DNA from: Hymenobacter sp. IS2118
GTDB lineage: Bacteria; Bacteroidota; Bacteroidia; Cytophagales; Hymenobacteraceae
NCBI RefSeq assembly: GCF_000715495.1
Contig: NZ_JNLX01000161.1
Coordinates: 1 to 33,954 of the forward strand
Length of the DNA stretch: 33,954 bases
Reading direction: 5' to 3'
Below are positions 6,523 to 15,220 of the stretch, in pieces (position 1 is the first letter of the stretch; each line of letters begins with the position of its first letter). The notes under the pieces are model-generated. The model was not told where the DNA came from, ran no database searches, and saw only the letters and a program-made list of their open reading frames with translations. Both the position numbers and the translations under genes were made by a program.

Positions 6523-7587
6523 TTAATCTCCGATACCTAAATCCCTAGATGGAGTTCGGTGCTGTTCTTTTGTGTGCTGCTGGGCCTTAGCACGCACCTG
6601 TCCGTACGACTCCCCTAGCTTGGCCAAGGAGTAAGCATCTGCCGCCGCTTTCAGGTCGGCCGCTTTCTGGTCGGCCGCTTTCTGGTCGGCCGCTTTCTGG
6701 TCGGCCGCTTTCTGGTCGGCCGCTTTCTGGTCGGCCGCTTTCTGGTCGGCCGCTTTCTGGTCGGCCGCTTTTTGCTGCTCCTGACGCCTGGCCACCTGTA
6801 CCTGGTCAAAGCCTTCTTGAAGCTTATCGGCTGTAAACTCAGTCCCCAGTTGCTTACCCTTCACCCGTTGCCCGTCCAGCACGAACACTACCCCCAACCG
6901 GCTGCCGCCCTTGCGCTGGGTCAACTCCACACCGATACCCTGCGGCCGTAAGACCTCACCCAACTCCGCGAAGCTGCCCTGCACACCTTTGCACGGCAGC
7001 AAGGCACTTCCAATGCGCTGCCGCGCCCGACTCCAATCAGCCGACTGTTTTTCTTTAGGGGTTATAGCCTTAATTTGAGCAGGGGTCGGGCCAATTTCAC
7101 GGGCCTGCTTCTGGCCCACTTGGTCCGCGATGACTAATCCGTAGGCCTTCTCCAACTTCTTGGCCGCATCCACGCTGCGCGAACGACAGAACGAATCACT
7201 CACCGTCTGCCCATCTAAATCCACTCTGTTCACCAGCAGATGCACGTGCGGATGGTCTTTATCCGTGTGCCGCACCGCCGCCCATTGCGTGTTAGCGGAG
7301 CTGATTTCCATTTCTTTTAGGTAATCCCGCACGATGTTGGTTATCATTTTATCGGTCACCTTGCCTTTTTCCTCGGCCGGAAATGCAATGATAACATGCA
7401 TAACCGCCTTGCCCAGCCCCGGCCGCATCGCCCGCACCGCGTCAAAATCGGCAGCCATGTGTGCAGCGCTGTCGCTGCGCACGCCATAGGTGGCCAACAC
7501 CTCGGCTTGCTTCTCTGGGTTCTTTACCTGCAGTACGTACCGGCACATGGCAGGGAAGGACTTGTTTATTTTTGGTTTGATAATCAT
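6523..7587 (-). CDS. mobA: Relaxase/mobilization nuclease
   Basis: Nicks one strand at oriT to start conjugative mobilization. From ATG 7587 it begins MIIKPKINKSFPAMCRYVL, the usual N-terminus of Bacteroidota relaxases. The metal-binding motif is HTDKDHPHVHLLVNRVD at about residues 107-123, the three-histidine motif of the PF03432 relaxase family (MOBP-like). A following SFCRSRSVDAAKKLEKAYGL segment is also typical. The C-terminal third contains a tandem KAADQ repeat and a basic tail. A GTG start at 7611, overlapping the mobC stop by 4 bases, would add 8 residues. The nicking tyrosine is not certain; Tyr17 is a candidate. It should act with MobC on the inverted repeat near 8050. Confidence 0.88.
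   Translation of the reverse strand: MIIKPKINKSFPAMCRYVLQVKNPEKQAEVLATYGVRSDSAAHMAADFDAVRAMRPGLGKAVMHVIIAFPAEEKGKVTDKMITNIVRDYLKEMEISSANTQWAAVRHTDKDHPHVHLLVNRVDLDGQTVSDSFCRSRSVDAAKKLEKAYGLVIADQVGQKQAREIGPTPAQIKAITPKEKQSADWSRARQRIGSALLPCKGVQGSFAELGEVLRPQGIGVELTQRKGGSRLGVVFVLDGQRVKGKQLGTEFTADKLQEGFDQVQVARRQEQQKAADQKAADQKAADQKAADQKAADQKAADQKAADQKAADLKAAADAYSLAKLGESYGQVRAKAQQHTKEQHRTPSRDLGIGD
6646..6774 (-). repeat. 15-bp tandem repeat coding for KAADQ units
   Basis: Seven exact consecutive copies of a 15-bp unit (plus-strand CGCTTTCTGGTCGGC) fill 6661-6765, with diverged copies on each side. They lie in the relaxase gene and encode a highly helical KAADQ tract. Perfect identity at the DNA level indicates recent slippage expansion, so copy number may vary between strains without breaking the frame. 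Confidence 0.9.
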
Positions 7588-7607
7588 GGCATCCGCGTGG
7601 TTTCGAA

Positions 7608-7979
7608 TCACGCTAACATGAGGGTAAGCTGTGCCACCAAGGAGAGCAGCACCTTGTTGGTGTCCTCGCCATGGCCACCCCGCTTCAGCAAGGCCTGCAA
7701 ATCATTCGCCATCCCGACAAGCTGAACTCGCTGTTTGGCGCGTTCTACCGTGGGGGGCACCGACAGTTTCGTGATGGAATGCTGGTTCAGCCACACGGCG
7801 CGAAGTACTTCTCCTTGACTCAGTTTGTACTTAGCGGTCTCACCCATCAAGCGCAAGTATTCCGCATCCGTCAGCCGCACGCTGATGACGTGGCGCTGCT
7901 TATTAGCTACGGGGCCCGGCTTACGCCCCCCTTTGCGGTGGTTCTTGTCGGGCAGAGAATCAGACGGTGGCTCGCTCAT
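7608..7979 (-). CDS. mobC: MobC-like relaxosome accessory protein
   Basis: A 123-residue basic protein. The N-terminus (NHRKGGRKPGPVANKQRHV) is rich in Arg and Lys. The core ISVRLTDAEYLRLMGETAKY is a ribbon-helix-helix with strand ISVRLT, and the next helices (SQGEVLRAVWLN and VQLVGMANDLQALL) match Bacteroidota plasmid MobC proteins. MobC binds oriT, helps melt it and recruits the relaxase. The gene overlaps the relaxase reading frame by 4 bases (alternative GTG start), and the candidate oriT lies just upstream of its own start, the standard arrangement. ATG 7979 is taken as the start; I see no Shine-Dalgarno sequence. Confidence 0.8.
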   Translation of the reverse strand: MSEPPSDSLPDKNHRKGGRKPGPVANKQRHVISVRLTDAEYLRLMGETAKYKLSQGEVLRAVWLNQHSITKLSVPPTVERAKQRVQLVGMANDLQALLKRGGHGEDTNKVLLSLVAQLTLMLA

Positions 7980-8036
7980 AAGAGGGGTTTGAAGTTGTAA
8001 TTGGAGGCGTTAGTATGCCCTAGTTACGCGAAGCGC

Positions 8037-8062
8037 GTATCGCCAAGCACATCTGGCGATAC
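8037..8062. other. Candidate oriT inverted repeat
   Basis: GTATCGCCA (8037-8045) and its exact reverse complement TGGCGATAC (8054-8062) flank an 8-base loop. It lies 58 bases upstream of mobC, in a gap with no other gene. Relaxases of this class recognise an inverted repeat beside the nick site, so this is the best oriT candidate. The nick position cannot be fixed from sequence alone. Confidence 0.55.
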
Positions 8063-8099
8063 AGGGGTTGGGACTAAGGTACGACTAGACCGCCTCATA

Positions 8100-9068
8100 C
8101 ATCCTATTACCCTCGCATATTTATCTTAACGTCCCTACCAGTCTATCCAACCAGTTCCCTCCCTCCCCCATTCGCTCCTTGCAATACTTAGCATTTGGCC
8201 TATCCCCTCGCATTACGTTCTTCACACATCCTATTCCATCACAATACAGAATAGCGTAGTATCAGCCTGAGCAAAAATCGTTTCATGTCATCGCATAGCA
8301 TATCATAATCATCCGAACACTACTTTATGGTAGATGCTCACTCACGAAATTTCAATGTTTAATATATCAATGAAAATCATGAGCGAATAAAAGTAAATTT
8401 CTTGAATAGCTCATTTATCATTTTTGAGATTATGCAGATTATCTATTTTGACTTATCATGAATTTGTATAACTCCAACATTGATTGACTGGTTTTTTTTG
8501 ACTTTACTCATTTATAGCAAAATACTTTATGGAGCCGATGTTTGCTTCATTAATTCAGCATTCACTATCTGCTATCCACTCATAGCATTATTGTTTAAAA
8601 CTTTACCTTCCATAATCAATCTTTTGTTTTCTTGGCTAAAAGCATGCTTTTTATCAATTTAATCATATTTAATTTTGAACATACTGATTTTAAACAATCC
8701 GATAAATTGTCAACATAAACCTACTTCACATCGCCTACCTATGAATTCATCTTATATGTCAACACGACTCATTTCAATTTTACCAATTCACCTGCTCCCT
8801 GACTATTACAAATAATAGATTAAAGCATTTTAATAATCGCAAAATTGACAATCAACCTCATTTTAATATTTAGCATAATCAACTCCAATCTGAGTTAGCA
8901 AGTAAAAAGTACAATGATTCCGATATTATCGATAAAGTAACAAAACGGATTTTTCAACTTTTCACTTCAAAATGTGAAAGCATCCGCTATATTGCCTACC
9001 GTCTAGGGTTTATTCATCAGCACCGAGGCTTTTCATTTTTTTCAATTTCACATTTTTTCTATTTTACC
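8100..9068. other. AT-rich stretch without a convincing gene
   Basis: Nearly 1 kb that is clearly AT-rich between GC-rich modules. The one modest reading frame (8480-8662, 60 residues, all hydrophobic) is what translated AT-rich DNA gives by chance. A TTTCAC/GTGAAA inverted repeat (8960-8965, 8974-8979) lies about 90 bases before the gene at 9069 and may belong to its control region. No RNA gene, repeat array or coding remnant is recognised. Confidence 0.6.
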
Positions 9069-9341
9069 ATGGCTGAAAATTCTGAATCTTCCACTAACGC
9101 ACCTCTTAGTAAAAGCAGTAGTGGCCGAAAAGCAAAAGTCGAATACGGCAAAACAAACTATCGCATTCCTGTAGACCATGAGCGGGCGCTACGTTATGCT
9201 GCACTCATGTCCGAGAAAACCCCGAATGCAATAAGTAAACCGGAAGATATGGTGGTGGATGCTGTCGCACGCTACATCGAAATGCTGCGCAAAAAAGGAA
9301 TGGATTTCCCCGAAGCCATCCTTCCCGTTAAACCAGCCTAG
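9069..9341 (+). CDS. Small hypothetical protein, possible plasmid DNA-binding factor
   Basis: A 90-residue protein from ATG 9069. The first 25 residues are Ser/Lys-rich and likely disordered (SSTNAPLSKSSSGRKAKVEY). The rest (TNYRIPVDHERALRYAALMS, then KPEDMVVDAVARYIEMLRKKG) has a strand followed by two helices, which could be a ribbon-helix-helix or small partition-type fold. It stands alone between the AT-rich stretch and an inverted repeat that may end its transcript. AT-richer codon use than the neighbouring genes fits the AT-rich island it sits in. No family is firmly recognised; a replicon-maintenance role is conceivable but unsupported. Confidence 0.5.
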   Translation: MAENSESSTNAPLSKSSSGRKAKVEYGKTNYRIPVDHERALRYAALMSEKTPNAISKPEDMVVDAVARYIEMLRKKGMDFPEAILPVKPA

Positions 9342-9363
9342 GGTTCTTTTGACTGGTGTGCCT

Positions 9364-9410
9364 GAGCCGTTCGCCATACAAGGCTTTTTAGCCAAGTAGG
9401 CGAACGGTTC
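9364..9410 (+). terminator. Long inverted repeat, possible terminator
   Basis: GAGCCGTTCGCC (9364-9375) pairs with GGCGAACGGTTC (9399-9410): 11 Watson-Crick pairs and one G-T. The loop contains a small GGCTTTTTAGCC hairpin. It starts 22 bases after the gene ending at 9341. No strong T-run follows, so it may be a processing or binding site rather than a classical terminator. Confidence 0.45.
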
Positions 9411-9994
9411 TTGGCCCCTTCCAAACAGTGGTGACTCGACAGCTATTCAAGTCTGTGATTTCACGAAAACGCAACACCCAAATCCCTGCCCGAAACGCTT
9501 GGCCCTTTCTGCAAAGTCTCCGGTAACGATGATTGATAATTACCCGGTAAGCCCAAACGTGCACGCCGAACTCGTTGCCCAACTGCTGGTCGGAGACATC
9601 TAAGTACTGGGGATAACCCCGCCGGCTTTACTCCCGGGACCGAGTACCAAACTCTCCTGATGGCCACGGTCGGAGAAATCATAGCCGACCAGGTTCGCGA
9701 ATTCACTCCTTGGGCAGGTCATCAAAAGCGGCTATCCCACTCCTGATACAGGACGGATAATTCCACAATGCCCTCCAAACACCACTGGCCAGTGCTCGCT
9801 CCCGCTCAAATAATTGGACCGGTTCCGGGCAAGCTGCCATCATGGAATCAGGACCAATTGCTGGAAGAGCAGTATAAGAAGTTTCTCATGATGGCTTGCA
9901 GACCGCTTAGCAAAAGTCGGACAGGAATTATCAATTTAGCGAGCCACCAAGCTGAGCCAAGAGCCACCCCCATTCCAGTGCGATGACTCCGCTC
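9411..9994. other. Intergenic stretch without recognised gene
   Basis: About 580 bases between the inverted repeat and the first gene of the caspase island. Short frames exist on both strands (for example 9768-9986, plus strand, with a plausible helical part WNQDQLLEEQYKKFLMMA), but none resembles a known protein or has a good start context. It may be decayed sequence. Confidence 0.45.
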
Positions 9995-10957
9995 CTACGC
10001 CGGACGGTCGTTCCAAAATTGGCCAACTAATTCCGCGCCGATAACGGTTGTGCCAACGCCGGCGTCCAACACTGTAGAGTGAGGACACTGCCAGTAGTCA
10101 GACCCACAGGTGTTGCACTGTACCTTTTTTGGCTGCCAGGTGGCATCCATTGCAAGGCCCCTGGCCTGCCCCGCCGCCGCTTCAGCAGGAGAAAATTGAT
10201 GCACCGGTTGGCGCTTCAGATACAATACTCCGTCGGGTTTGACCACCTTCTCCACCAGCGGGTAATTCGCCCGCGTCCTGGGCAAACCATCCAGGTGCCT
10301 CTTTTGCCGCTCGAGCCAGCGGACAAACTCAGCGCGCACAATCGGTAGGTTCCCCGCCTGTCCTAACCAGGCCCGCAAGTCGGTGACGTGTCCCAAAACG
10401 CTGATGCTGGCCTGTCGCCCGGCCTCATTCCAGCTTAGGGTGAACGCACACACCTTATCCCGCTGCTGGTAGCAGAGCGCCACCATCAGGTTACGTAGCG
10501 CCTGCACCGTCGTGGCCAACGTGGCCTCGGCATCCGGGCCGCCGTGGAAGATGGTCGGGATGTTAAGATAGCCGTCTTCGCTGCACAAGGGCACTAGGCT
10601 CGCGGGAATGAACAGGTCGGTTCCCAGCCGTTGCAATGCCTTACGTAACTCAACCACGTCATACTCTACGACGGACTGGTGCTGGCCATTGCGGGTGAAT
10701 ACGCTATAGCCAATCAACTGCCGGTCAGGGCCGACCAGAGCTTGTTCCGCTTGATAGGCCACCTGCAGGCGAATCCCATCGCCCGGTTGCATGCTGTAGG
10801 GCACCACGAGGTTTTGGGCATCTGCCGCTTCGTCAGCCGCCGATTCTGTGCTTTCCTCGGAATCCATCGGCTCTTCCTCTTCTTCCGCCTGGAAATATTT
10901 CGCAATCAAGGGGTTGCCCTGCAGGTAATTTGCAATCAAGCTCTTCCAGTCGCGCAA
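9995..10957 (-). CDS. Unknown protein with C-terminal zinc-ribbon-like Cys cluster, last gene of caspase operon
   Basis: A 320-residue protein, the fourth gene of the leftward caspase arm. It overlaps the upstream gene by 22 bases and starts at TTG 10957, so translation is probably coupled. An acidic, Ser/Ala-rich linker (residues about 23-47) separates a short N-terminal helix from a mixed core (SMQPGDGIRLQVAYQAEQAL, HVTDLRAWLGQAGNLPIV). Near the C-terminus CNTCGSDYWQCPHS provides four potential zinc ligands. No signal peptide, membrane span or enzyme motif is seen, and I recognise no family. An internal ATG around residue 31 could be an alternative start. Its place suggests it serves the protease-hydrolase system. 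Confidence 0.65.
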   Translation of the reverse strand: MRDWKSLIANYLQGNPLIAKYFQAEEEEEPMDSEESTESAADEAADAQNLVVPYSMQPGDGIRLQVAYQAEQALVGPDRQLIGYSVFTRNGQHQSVVEYDVVELRKALQRLGTDLFIPASLVPLCSEDGYLNIPTIFHGGPDAEATLATTVQALRNLMVALCYQQRDKVCAFTLSWNEAGRQASISVLGHVTDLRAWLGQAGNLPIVRAEFVRWLERQKRHLDGLPRTRANYPLVEKVVKPDGVLYLKRQPVHQFSPAEAAAGQARGLAMDATWQPKKVQCNTCGSDYWQCPHSTVLDAGVGTTVIGAELVGQFWNDRPA

Positions 10958-12102
10958 GGCAAGCCCGGGCCGGTTTGCTTGTTCAGCAGTCGACCTTTGT
11001 CGTCGATGCGAAACAGCTTGGTGTACAGGCTGCGGTGACCGGCCTTGTCCATGTCGGTGTCCACGCGCTCGGCCATCTGTTCCAAATCGTAGAGGCGGAT
11101 AGCCCCGTCGAAGTGCTCAAACGTCTCCGACTGCCGGTCGTAGATGGAGTGCACGTAGCGACAGCCGTACGTATCCTCCGCGCCGTTGGCCGGCAGTTCG
11201 ACGTCCTGCACCTCCTCCAACTCAAACGTGTGCGTCGTCCGCGGTGGCTGACCTTTCAGCGGAACCGGCTCTTCCCCGGTCCGCCAGATGAATTCCGTGC
11301 GCTGAATGCCGTAAAAGCGGTGTTCGTAGTCCTTGGCAGTGTGCCGGGTAAGCCCGTCGGAGATACTGGCAATCTCGTCGTTGAACTTCGGACCGTGCCA
11401 GTACTCGTACTCCAGCGGCTCCAGGAAGGAAGGCGCGTAGCCCACCATGTCCCCGTCCAGCCGGATACGCACCAGGATGTTGGGGTTGGCCGCCTGCTGC
11501 AACAGCTCCTCCAGAAAGGCCCAATGAAAGTTGTTGGCCCGCGAAAGCGAGCGGCGGAAGTAGGGATGCGCAAACACCAGCAGTGGGCGCTTGTTGTGCT
11601 GAAATACCCCGTGAGACTTGTAAGTAAAGGTTTCCAGCAAGTCCGACAAGTAGATAAGTCCGGCTTTATCAAGATTGGCCCCCAACTCTGGGAAAACCCG
11701 CTCAGCCAAATTGGGCTCAAGGCACGCCAGCGCCTCGCAGGTCAGAAACCGGGCCGCGTTCGTGATTTGACCCTGCAGTTCGCGCCGCAAATCTTCCAGG
11801 TAAAGGGCAGCACTTTCCTGCTGCCGCCGGGTCCAGGCCTGTGCGTGATGCTCGCGGATGAACTCTTCTTCCTCAGCGGTCTCCGGCAGCAGGAGCAGGC
11901 CGGTGGAGCGCACTATGCCGGGCTGAAAATACAGGCCAGTCGGCTGAGCCCACCCAGCCGGCCGGTGACTGTCGTGCCCAAAGTTGGAGGGTACCCCAGC
12001 AGGGGTCGTCTGCCACAGGATGTCCTCTAAGGTGGTCAGCGAAAACCACGTGCCGTCGCGACTGACAGCATCGGAATTGAATACGGCGAATATGGATTCC
12101 AT
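10936..12102 (-). CDS. Unknown 388-residue protein of the caspase operon
   Basis: Starts at ATG 12102, 174 bases after the alpha/beta hydrolase gene, and overlaps the next gene by 22 bases. The sequence is soluble and mixed alpha/beta: the N-terminus reads MESIFAVFNSDAVSRDGTW, an acidic helix is EFIREHHAQAWTRRQQESAA, and the middle contains RPLLVFAHPYFRRSLSRANN and ILVRIRLDGDMVGYAPSF. No active-site motif or family is recognised. Conserved-looking aromatic and charged patches suggest a compact folded protein rather than decay. By context it may be a sensor, substrate or regulator of the neighbouring caspase or hydrolase. The gap upstream could hold a separate promoter, but no good box is visible. 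Confidence 0.65.
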   Translation of the reverse strand: MESIFAVFNSDAVSRDGTWFSLTTLEDILWQTTPAGVPSNFGHDSHRPAGWAQPTGLYFQPGIVRSTGLLLLPETAEEEEFIREHHAQAWTRRQQESAALYLEDLRRELQGQITNAARFLTCEALACLEPNLAERVFPELGANLDKAGLIYLSDLLETFTYKSHGVFQHNKRPLLVFAHPYFRRSLSRANNFHWAFLEELLQQAANPNILVRIRLDGDMVGYAPSFLEPLEYEYWHGPKFNDEIASISDGLTRHTAKDYEHRFYGIQRTEFIWRTGEEPVPLKGQPPRTTHTFELEEVQDVELPANGAEDTYGCRYVHSIYDRQSETFEHFDGAIRLYDLEQMAERVDTDMDKAGHRSLYTKLFRIDDKGRLLNKQTGPGLPCATGRA

Positions 12103-12276
12103 ACGTTGTTGAGCCGCTTGTTAAAAGAATAGCTGCTGCTACTGCCTTCGTTTAATCTTGCTCCGGGGAATGGAGTTTGGCGCACCTTTCTGCTTCAGGC
12201 ACTGTATTACAAACTTTTCCCTGGAGCGACATTGTAATGATTATTTCCAGAGCGTTTATTTCGACAGCCTTCTAGG

Positions 12277-13146
12277 TCACTGGCCTTGCAGGCCTCGCAC
12301 TATCCGCTGCGCCACAACCGGGTCGGCCAGGTAGCCTTCGATGCCGTGGCGATTCTCGGTAAAGTTGAGCACATCGCCCTTGTTCTCAATCGGAGGCGTG
12401 ACGTTGAAGCGCTGGGCATCCAGGGGCACGAGCGCGACCACGTCCCGGTCGTCGTAGGCATTGAACCAGTGGGACACGCAGGACGGGGATACCAGCGGCG
12501 TGGCCAGTTGCTGCTTAATGGCACGGATTCCCAGCGGCGAGCCCACGGTCACCAGCCCCGGGTACCGGGGCGTAGCCAACCGGGTGCGCAGTACATTGTA
12601 CGCCACCACACTGCCGAGCGAGTGCGCCAGCACCACGCAGGGTCCGTCGCCCAGCGCGTCGGCAATGACTTGGTCGATTTGGACCCGCACGCCGGCGTAC
12701 GTCAGATAGACGTAGACATCCCGCGTAAACGCGTCTATCAGCCGGCTGTTGAGGCCCGGGATATGGTCGAGCGCCCGGATGATGGCCTGCACCCATTCCC
12801 AATTGGCGGGGCCCTTTTGGATGGGCAGATTACCTGCTTCCAGGCGGATGTCGGACTCCCGCAGCCCGGCGCGGGCCGCGATTTCCATGAGGATTTCACC
12901 CTGAAGCGCTTCGTTGGGCACGGGCGTGCCACCCTTGGCCCGGAGTTCCTGCCCAAGCGGGGCCTCCACTTGCGTGACCAGCCGAGCCAGCAAATCGCCG
13001 TAGTAGGGAAACTCCACGACGGTGTCCGCCGGCAACTGCACCTGGGCACGGTCGCAGCCGTGGCGCAGCGCGGTGAGCCATTCCTGCTTGAGCTGCGTGG
13101 GATCCTGACCGGCTTGGCCCCGGCCGTGTATCATGACTAGTTTCAT
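12277..13146 (-). CDS. Alpha/beta hydrolase (lipase/esterase-like)
   Basis: A 289-residue protein whose first strand and oxyanion loop read MKLVMIHGRGQAGQDP. The nucleophile elbow is AHSLGS (Ser176), a variant GxSxG with Ala in the first place. The likely acid is in NAYDDRDVVALVPL (Asp232-235 region) and the histidine in NRHGIEGYL (His267). This order fits a serine hydrolase; the substrate is unknown, with lipid esters possible. It overlaps the caspase stop by 4 bases, so translation is coupled and the two proteins probably work together. There is no signal peptide, so it acts in the cytoplasm. Membrane damage after activation would be one way for it to act as an effector; that is inference. 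Confidence 0.82.
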   Translation of the reverse strand: MKLVMIHGRGQAGQDPTQLKQEWLTALRHGCDRAQVQLPADTVVEFPYYGDLLARLVTQVEAPLGQELRAKGGTPVPNEALQGEILMEIAARAGLRESDIRLEAGNLPIQKGPANWEWVQAIIRALDHIPGLNSRLIDAFTRDVYVYLTYAGVRVQIDQVIADALGDGPCVVLAHSLGSVVAYNVLRTRLATPRYPGLVTVGSPLGIRAIKQQLATPLVSPSCVSHWFNAYDDRDVVALVPLDAQRFNVTPPIENKGDVLNFTENRHGIEGYLADPVVAQRIVRGLQGQ

Positions 13147-14912
13147 CGGATTTCAGGGGGTTGTAAAGCCGTGAGAGCAATGGCTACGCCTTCCGCCGTG
13201 TAGGTCGTCCACAAGGCAGGCACCAGGTGAGCCCGCAACCGACCATGCAACGGCTGATACAGCGGGTTATCGGGGGTTAATAAGGCCCAACCTTGGGCCA
13301 GCAGGGGCGTTTGCGGCGCTGCCGGGAAAGAAGCAGCCGCTACCGGAGTTGCCTGGGAGCGCGCAGTCAGCAACTCCATATCAAAGAGCGGCGGGAGTTG
13401 ATGGTCTTCGGCGAGCCAATTCCGGATGGTGGCTACTTCCGAATACTTTCCGCGTTGTGCGTACCCATAGGCCACGTAAAGCGACAACGTCGGGTCAAAT
13501 CCACCCGGGGATTTAAACAAAGCAGCTGAGAAGGCAACGGGATTGAATTCTCCGTGGCGCGAATCCACCGCCGCCCGGGCCTTTGATTCTTCCCGCTCGG
13601 CCGCGCCCGCTTCGTAGGCCTGGTAGCGTACAGTGGCTGTCGCAGGCATGTAGTTCACGTTCAGCACCCGGCCTTCTTCCACCGTTACGACCCCAATGAA
13701 GCCAGACAAAACCGCCAGTAGCGCCCCGGTACCGCCTTCAAATTGCAGCAGGACGGTTCGTGGTGAAAGCCCGGCTGCCGCGGCAGTAGGCTGGCGTCTC
13801 AAGCGAAAGTACTGGGCATTGGCGTCTTGGTTGCGCCCCATCGGACGGTCGATTTCCCAACCAGGCGCTACCAATGTTTGTATTACGGTACCCACGAGAA
13901 TGAAGCCCGTATCCGTCTCTAAGGGCAGGCGGTCGGGGTGGCCCCGTAGCTTGGCTACTTCCCGGGCAAACTTGAGGGCGAGCAGCTCATCCGCAACGTC
14001 TACCGGTTTCGGATGCAGCACACTACCGGCAGCTGGCAAGAATAGCCCACCCCGGCTTTCTTTCCCCCGGTTGCCTCGGTAGATGTATTTGAACTCGTGG
14101 CGATAGCCCGGCGGCTCTTTGCCCGGCAGTGGGGGCATCGCCACTGCAAAGAATTTGGGACTGGCTGTTTCGACCTGAACGTACGGCTGCTGGGTGAGTT
14201 GAATGCTGATGGCGGCGGCCTCGCGGGGCACCTGCTCTTCTAAATAAGGCTTCAGGCGGCGGGAGGTAATAACGGACAGCACCGGGACGCTGCCCGGCAA
14301 CTGTTCGGCTAGCGGACTGCCTGGTGCGTGTAGGGCTTTGAGCAGGCAGTCCGTAAACAAGCCCCGGTAGCGTTGCGTAGACTCGGCCTCCGGAACTTCC
14401 CAAGCAGGGTCCCCCGGTCGGGTAGCAAAGAACACGTCTACTTCGCCACTTTGCGGACCCATCGCCCGGTTCAGAAAAATACTTCCCCCAATCACGCCGT
14501 TTAGCGGTGCGCCGGGTACGGCCGACCGGCAGGCATCTGAAATGAAGATAACGTGCGGAATTCCTGCGTTACGCGCGGCATCCATTGAGCGCAGCAGGTT
14601 AACGGCTTCGTTGGGATTTTGCGGTGCCCCGGACAGGAGCCAGTATTCCGTGCCAGGAGCCAGCAGGATGCCATGACCTGAAAAGTAGATGAGCAGCTGC
14701 TCGTAGATGCCGGCCTCTATTACGGCCCGCACAGCTTTAAAAACCTGTATGGATTCCACCTCCGCCTGGTCTTCATCCACCAGCAGCGTCACGTCACAAC
14801 CCTGCGCCGTGGCCCAGTTGGCGAAATCCCGTGCGCCCTTCGCCGCGGCCAGTAGCGGAGTCATTCCTTCGGCCCGGTTTACCCCAATGCAGACAGCTGC
14901 GCGTTTTGCCAT
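13143..14912 (-). CDS. Caspase-fold (C14) protease with long unknown C-terminal region
   Basis: A 589-residue protein from ATG 14912, preceded by AGGGAGAG at Shine-Dalgarno distance; a reading from 14942 would add 10 residues and lacks that site. The caspase domain fills about residues 1-230: MAKRAAVCIGVN is the first strand, YFSGHG holds His80, and VIFISDACRS holds Cys128, the catalytic pair. The remaining 350 residues are unrecognised and contain a beta-rich part and a helical end (DPTLSLYVAYGYAQRGKYSE, later LWTTYTAEGVAIALTALQ). It leads the leftward operon and faces the rightward arm across a 309-base gap. It probably cleaves a protein target when activated. Confidence 0.87.
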   Translation of the reverse strand: MAKRAAVCIGVNRAEGMTPLLAAAKGARDFANWATAQGCDVTLLVDEDQAEVESIQVFKAVRAVIEAGIYEQLLIYFSGHGILLAPGTEYWLLSGAPQNPNEAVNLLRSMDAARNAGIPHVIFISDACRSAVPGAPLNGVIGGSIFLNRAMGPQSGEVDVFFATRPGDPAWEVPEAESTQRYRGLFTDCLLKALHAPGSPLAEQLPGSVPVLSVITSRRLKPYLEEQVPREAAAISIQLTQQPYVQVETASPKFFAVAMPPLPGKEPPGYRHEFKYIYRGNRGKESRGGLFLPAAGSVLHPKPVDVADELLALKFAREVAKLRGHPDRLPLETDTGFILVGTVIQTLVAPGWEIDRPMGRNQDANAQYFRLRRQPTAAAAGLSPRTVLLQFEGGTGALLAVLSGFIGVVTVEEGRVLNVNYMPATATVRYQAYEAGAAEREESKARAAVDSRHGEFNPVAFSAALFKSPGGFDPTLSLYVAYGYAQRGKYSEVATIRNWLAEDHQLPPLFDMELLTARSQATPVAAASFPAAPQTPLLAQGWALLTPDNPLYQPLHGRLRAHLVPALWTTYTAEGVAIALTALQPPEIR

Positions 14913-15164
14913 AGTTTTCTCTCCCTGCTGAAAGACCGGCAAGATAGGAACAGTACCTGCACCGGGCGGCAGCCGTTGAATCCCCCGGAACCAGCCGTAC
15001 GCAACGGTTGCGGATGTCCAACCGGAATGCCTCTTCCTCCCACCTCTTGTACCCCACTGCCTTCCCTGAAAGTCCGGTACCGCGGGCGGCTCTCCAGGCG
15101 GCGACTACGCGAAGCTGACTGCGCGCTTGTTTTTTGCGTAAGAAGCTGTATCATTGGCCCAAGT

Positions 15165-15195
15165 TTGAAAGGGGCCGCCCGATTGCGTACCTTTG
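15165..15195 (+). promoter_or_regulatory. Bacteroidota promoter for the rightward arm
   Basis: TTG (15165-15167), 20 bases, then TACCTTTG (15188-15195): a full TAnnTTTG -7 box at near-standard spacing. Transcription should start about 10-20 bases before ATG 15221. For the leftward arm only an imperfect box, TATCTTGC on the minus strand near 14939-14946, is seen. Confidence 0.65.
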
Positions 15196-15220
15196 CCCTC
15201 CCATTTGTGCTCCTGCCACC

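Noticed and set aside
6646..6774. CRISPR or minisatellite outside genes
   Set aside because: The 15-bp units are contiguous, without spacers, and in frame within the relaxase.
8480..8662. Small hydrophobic membrane protein
   Set aside because: It is a chance frame in AT-rich DNA without start context or charged flanks.
10930..12286. Plus-strand reading frames of up to 366 codons across the 388-residue gene
   Set aside because: Composition and lack of motifs mark them as antisense shadows; the minus-strand genes overlap in operon style.
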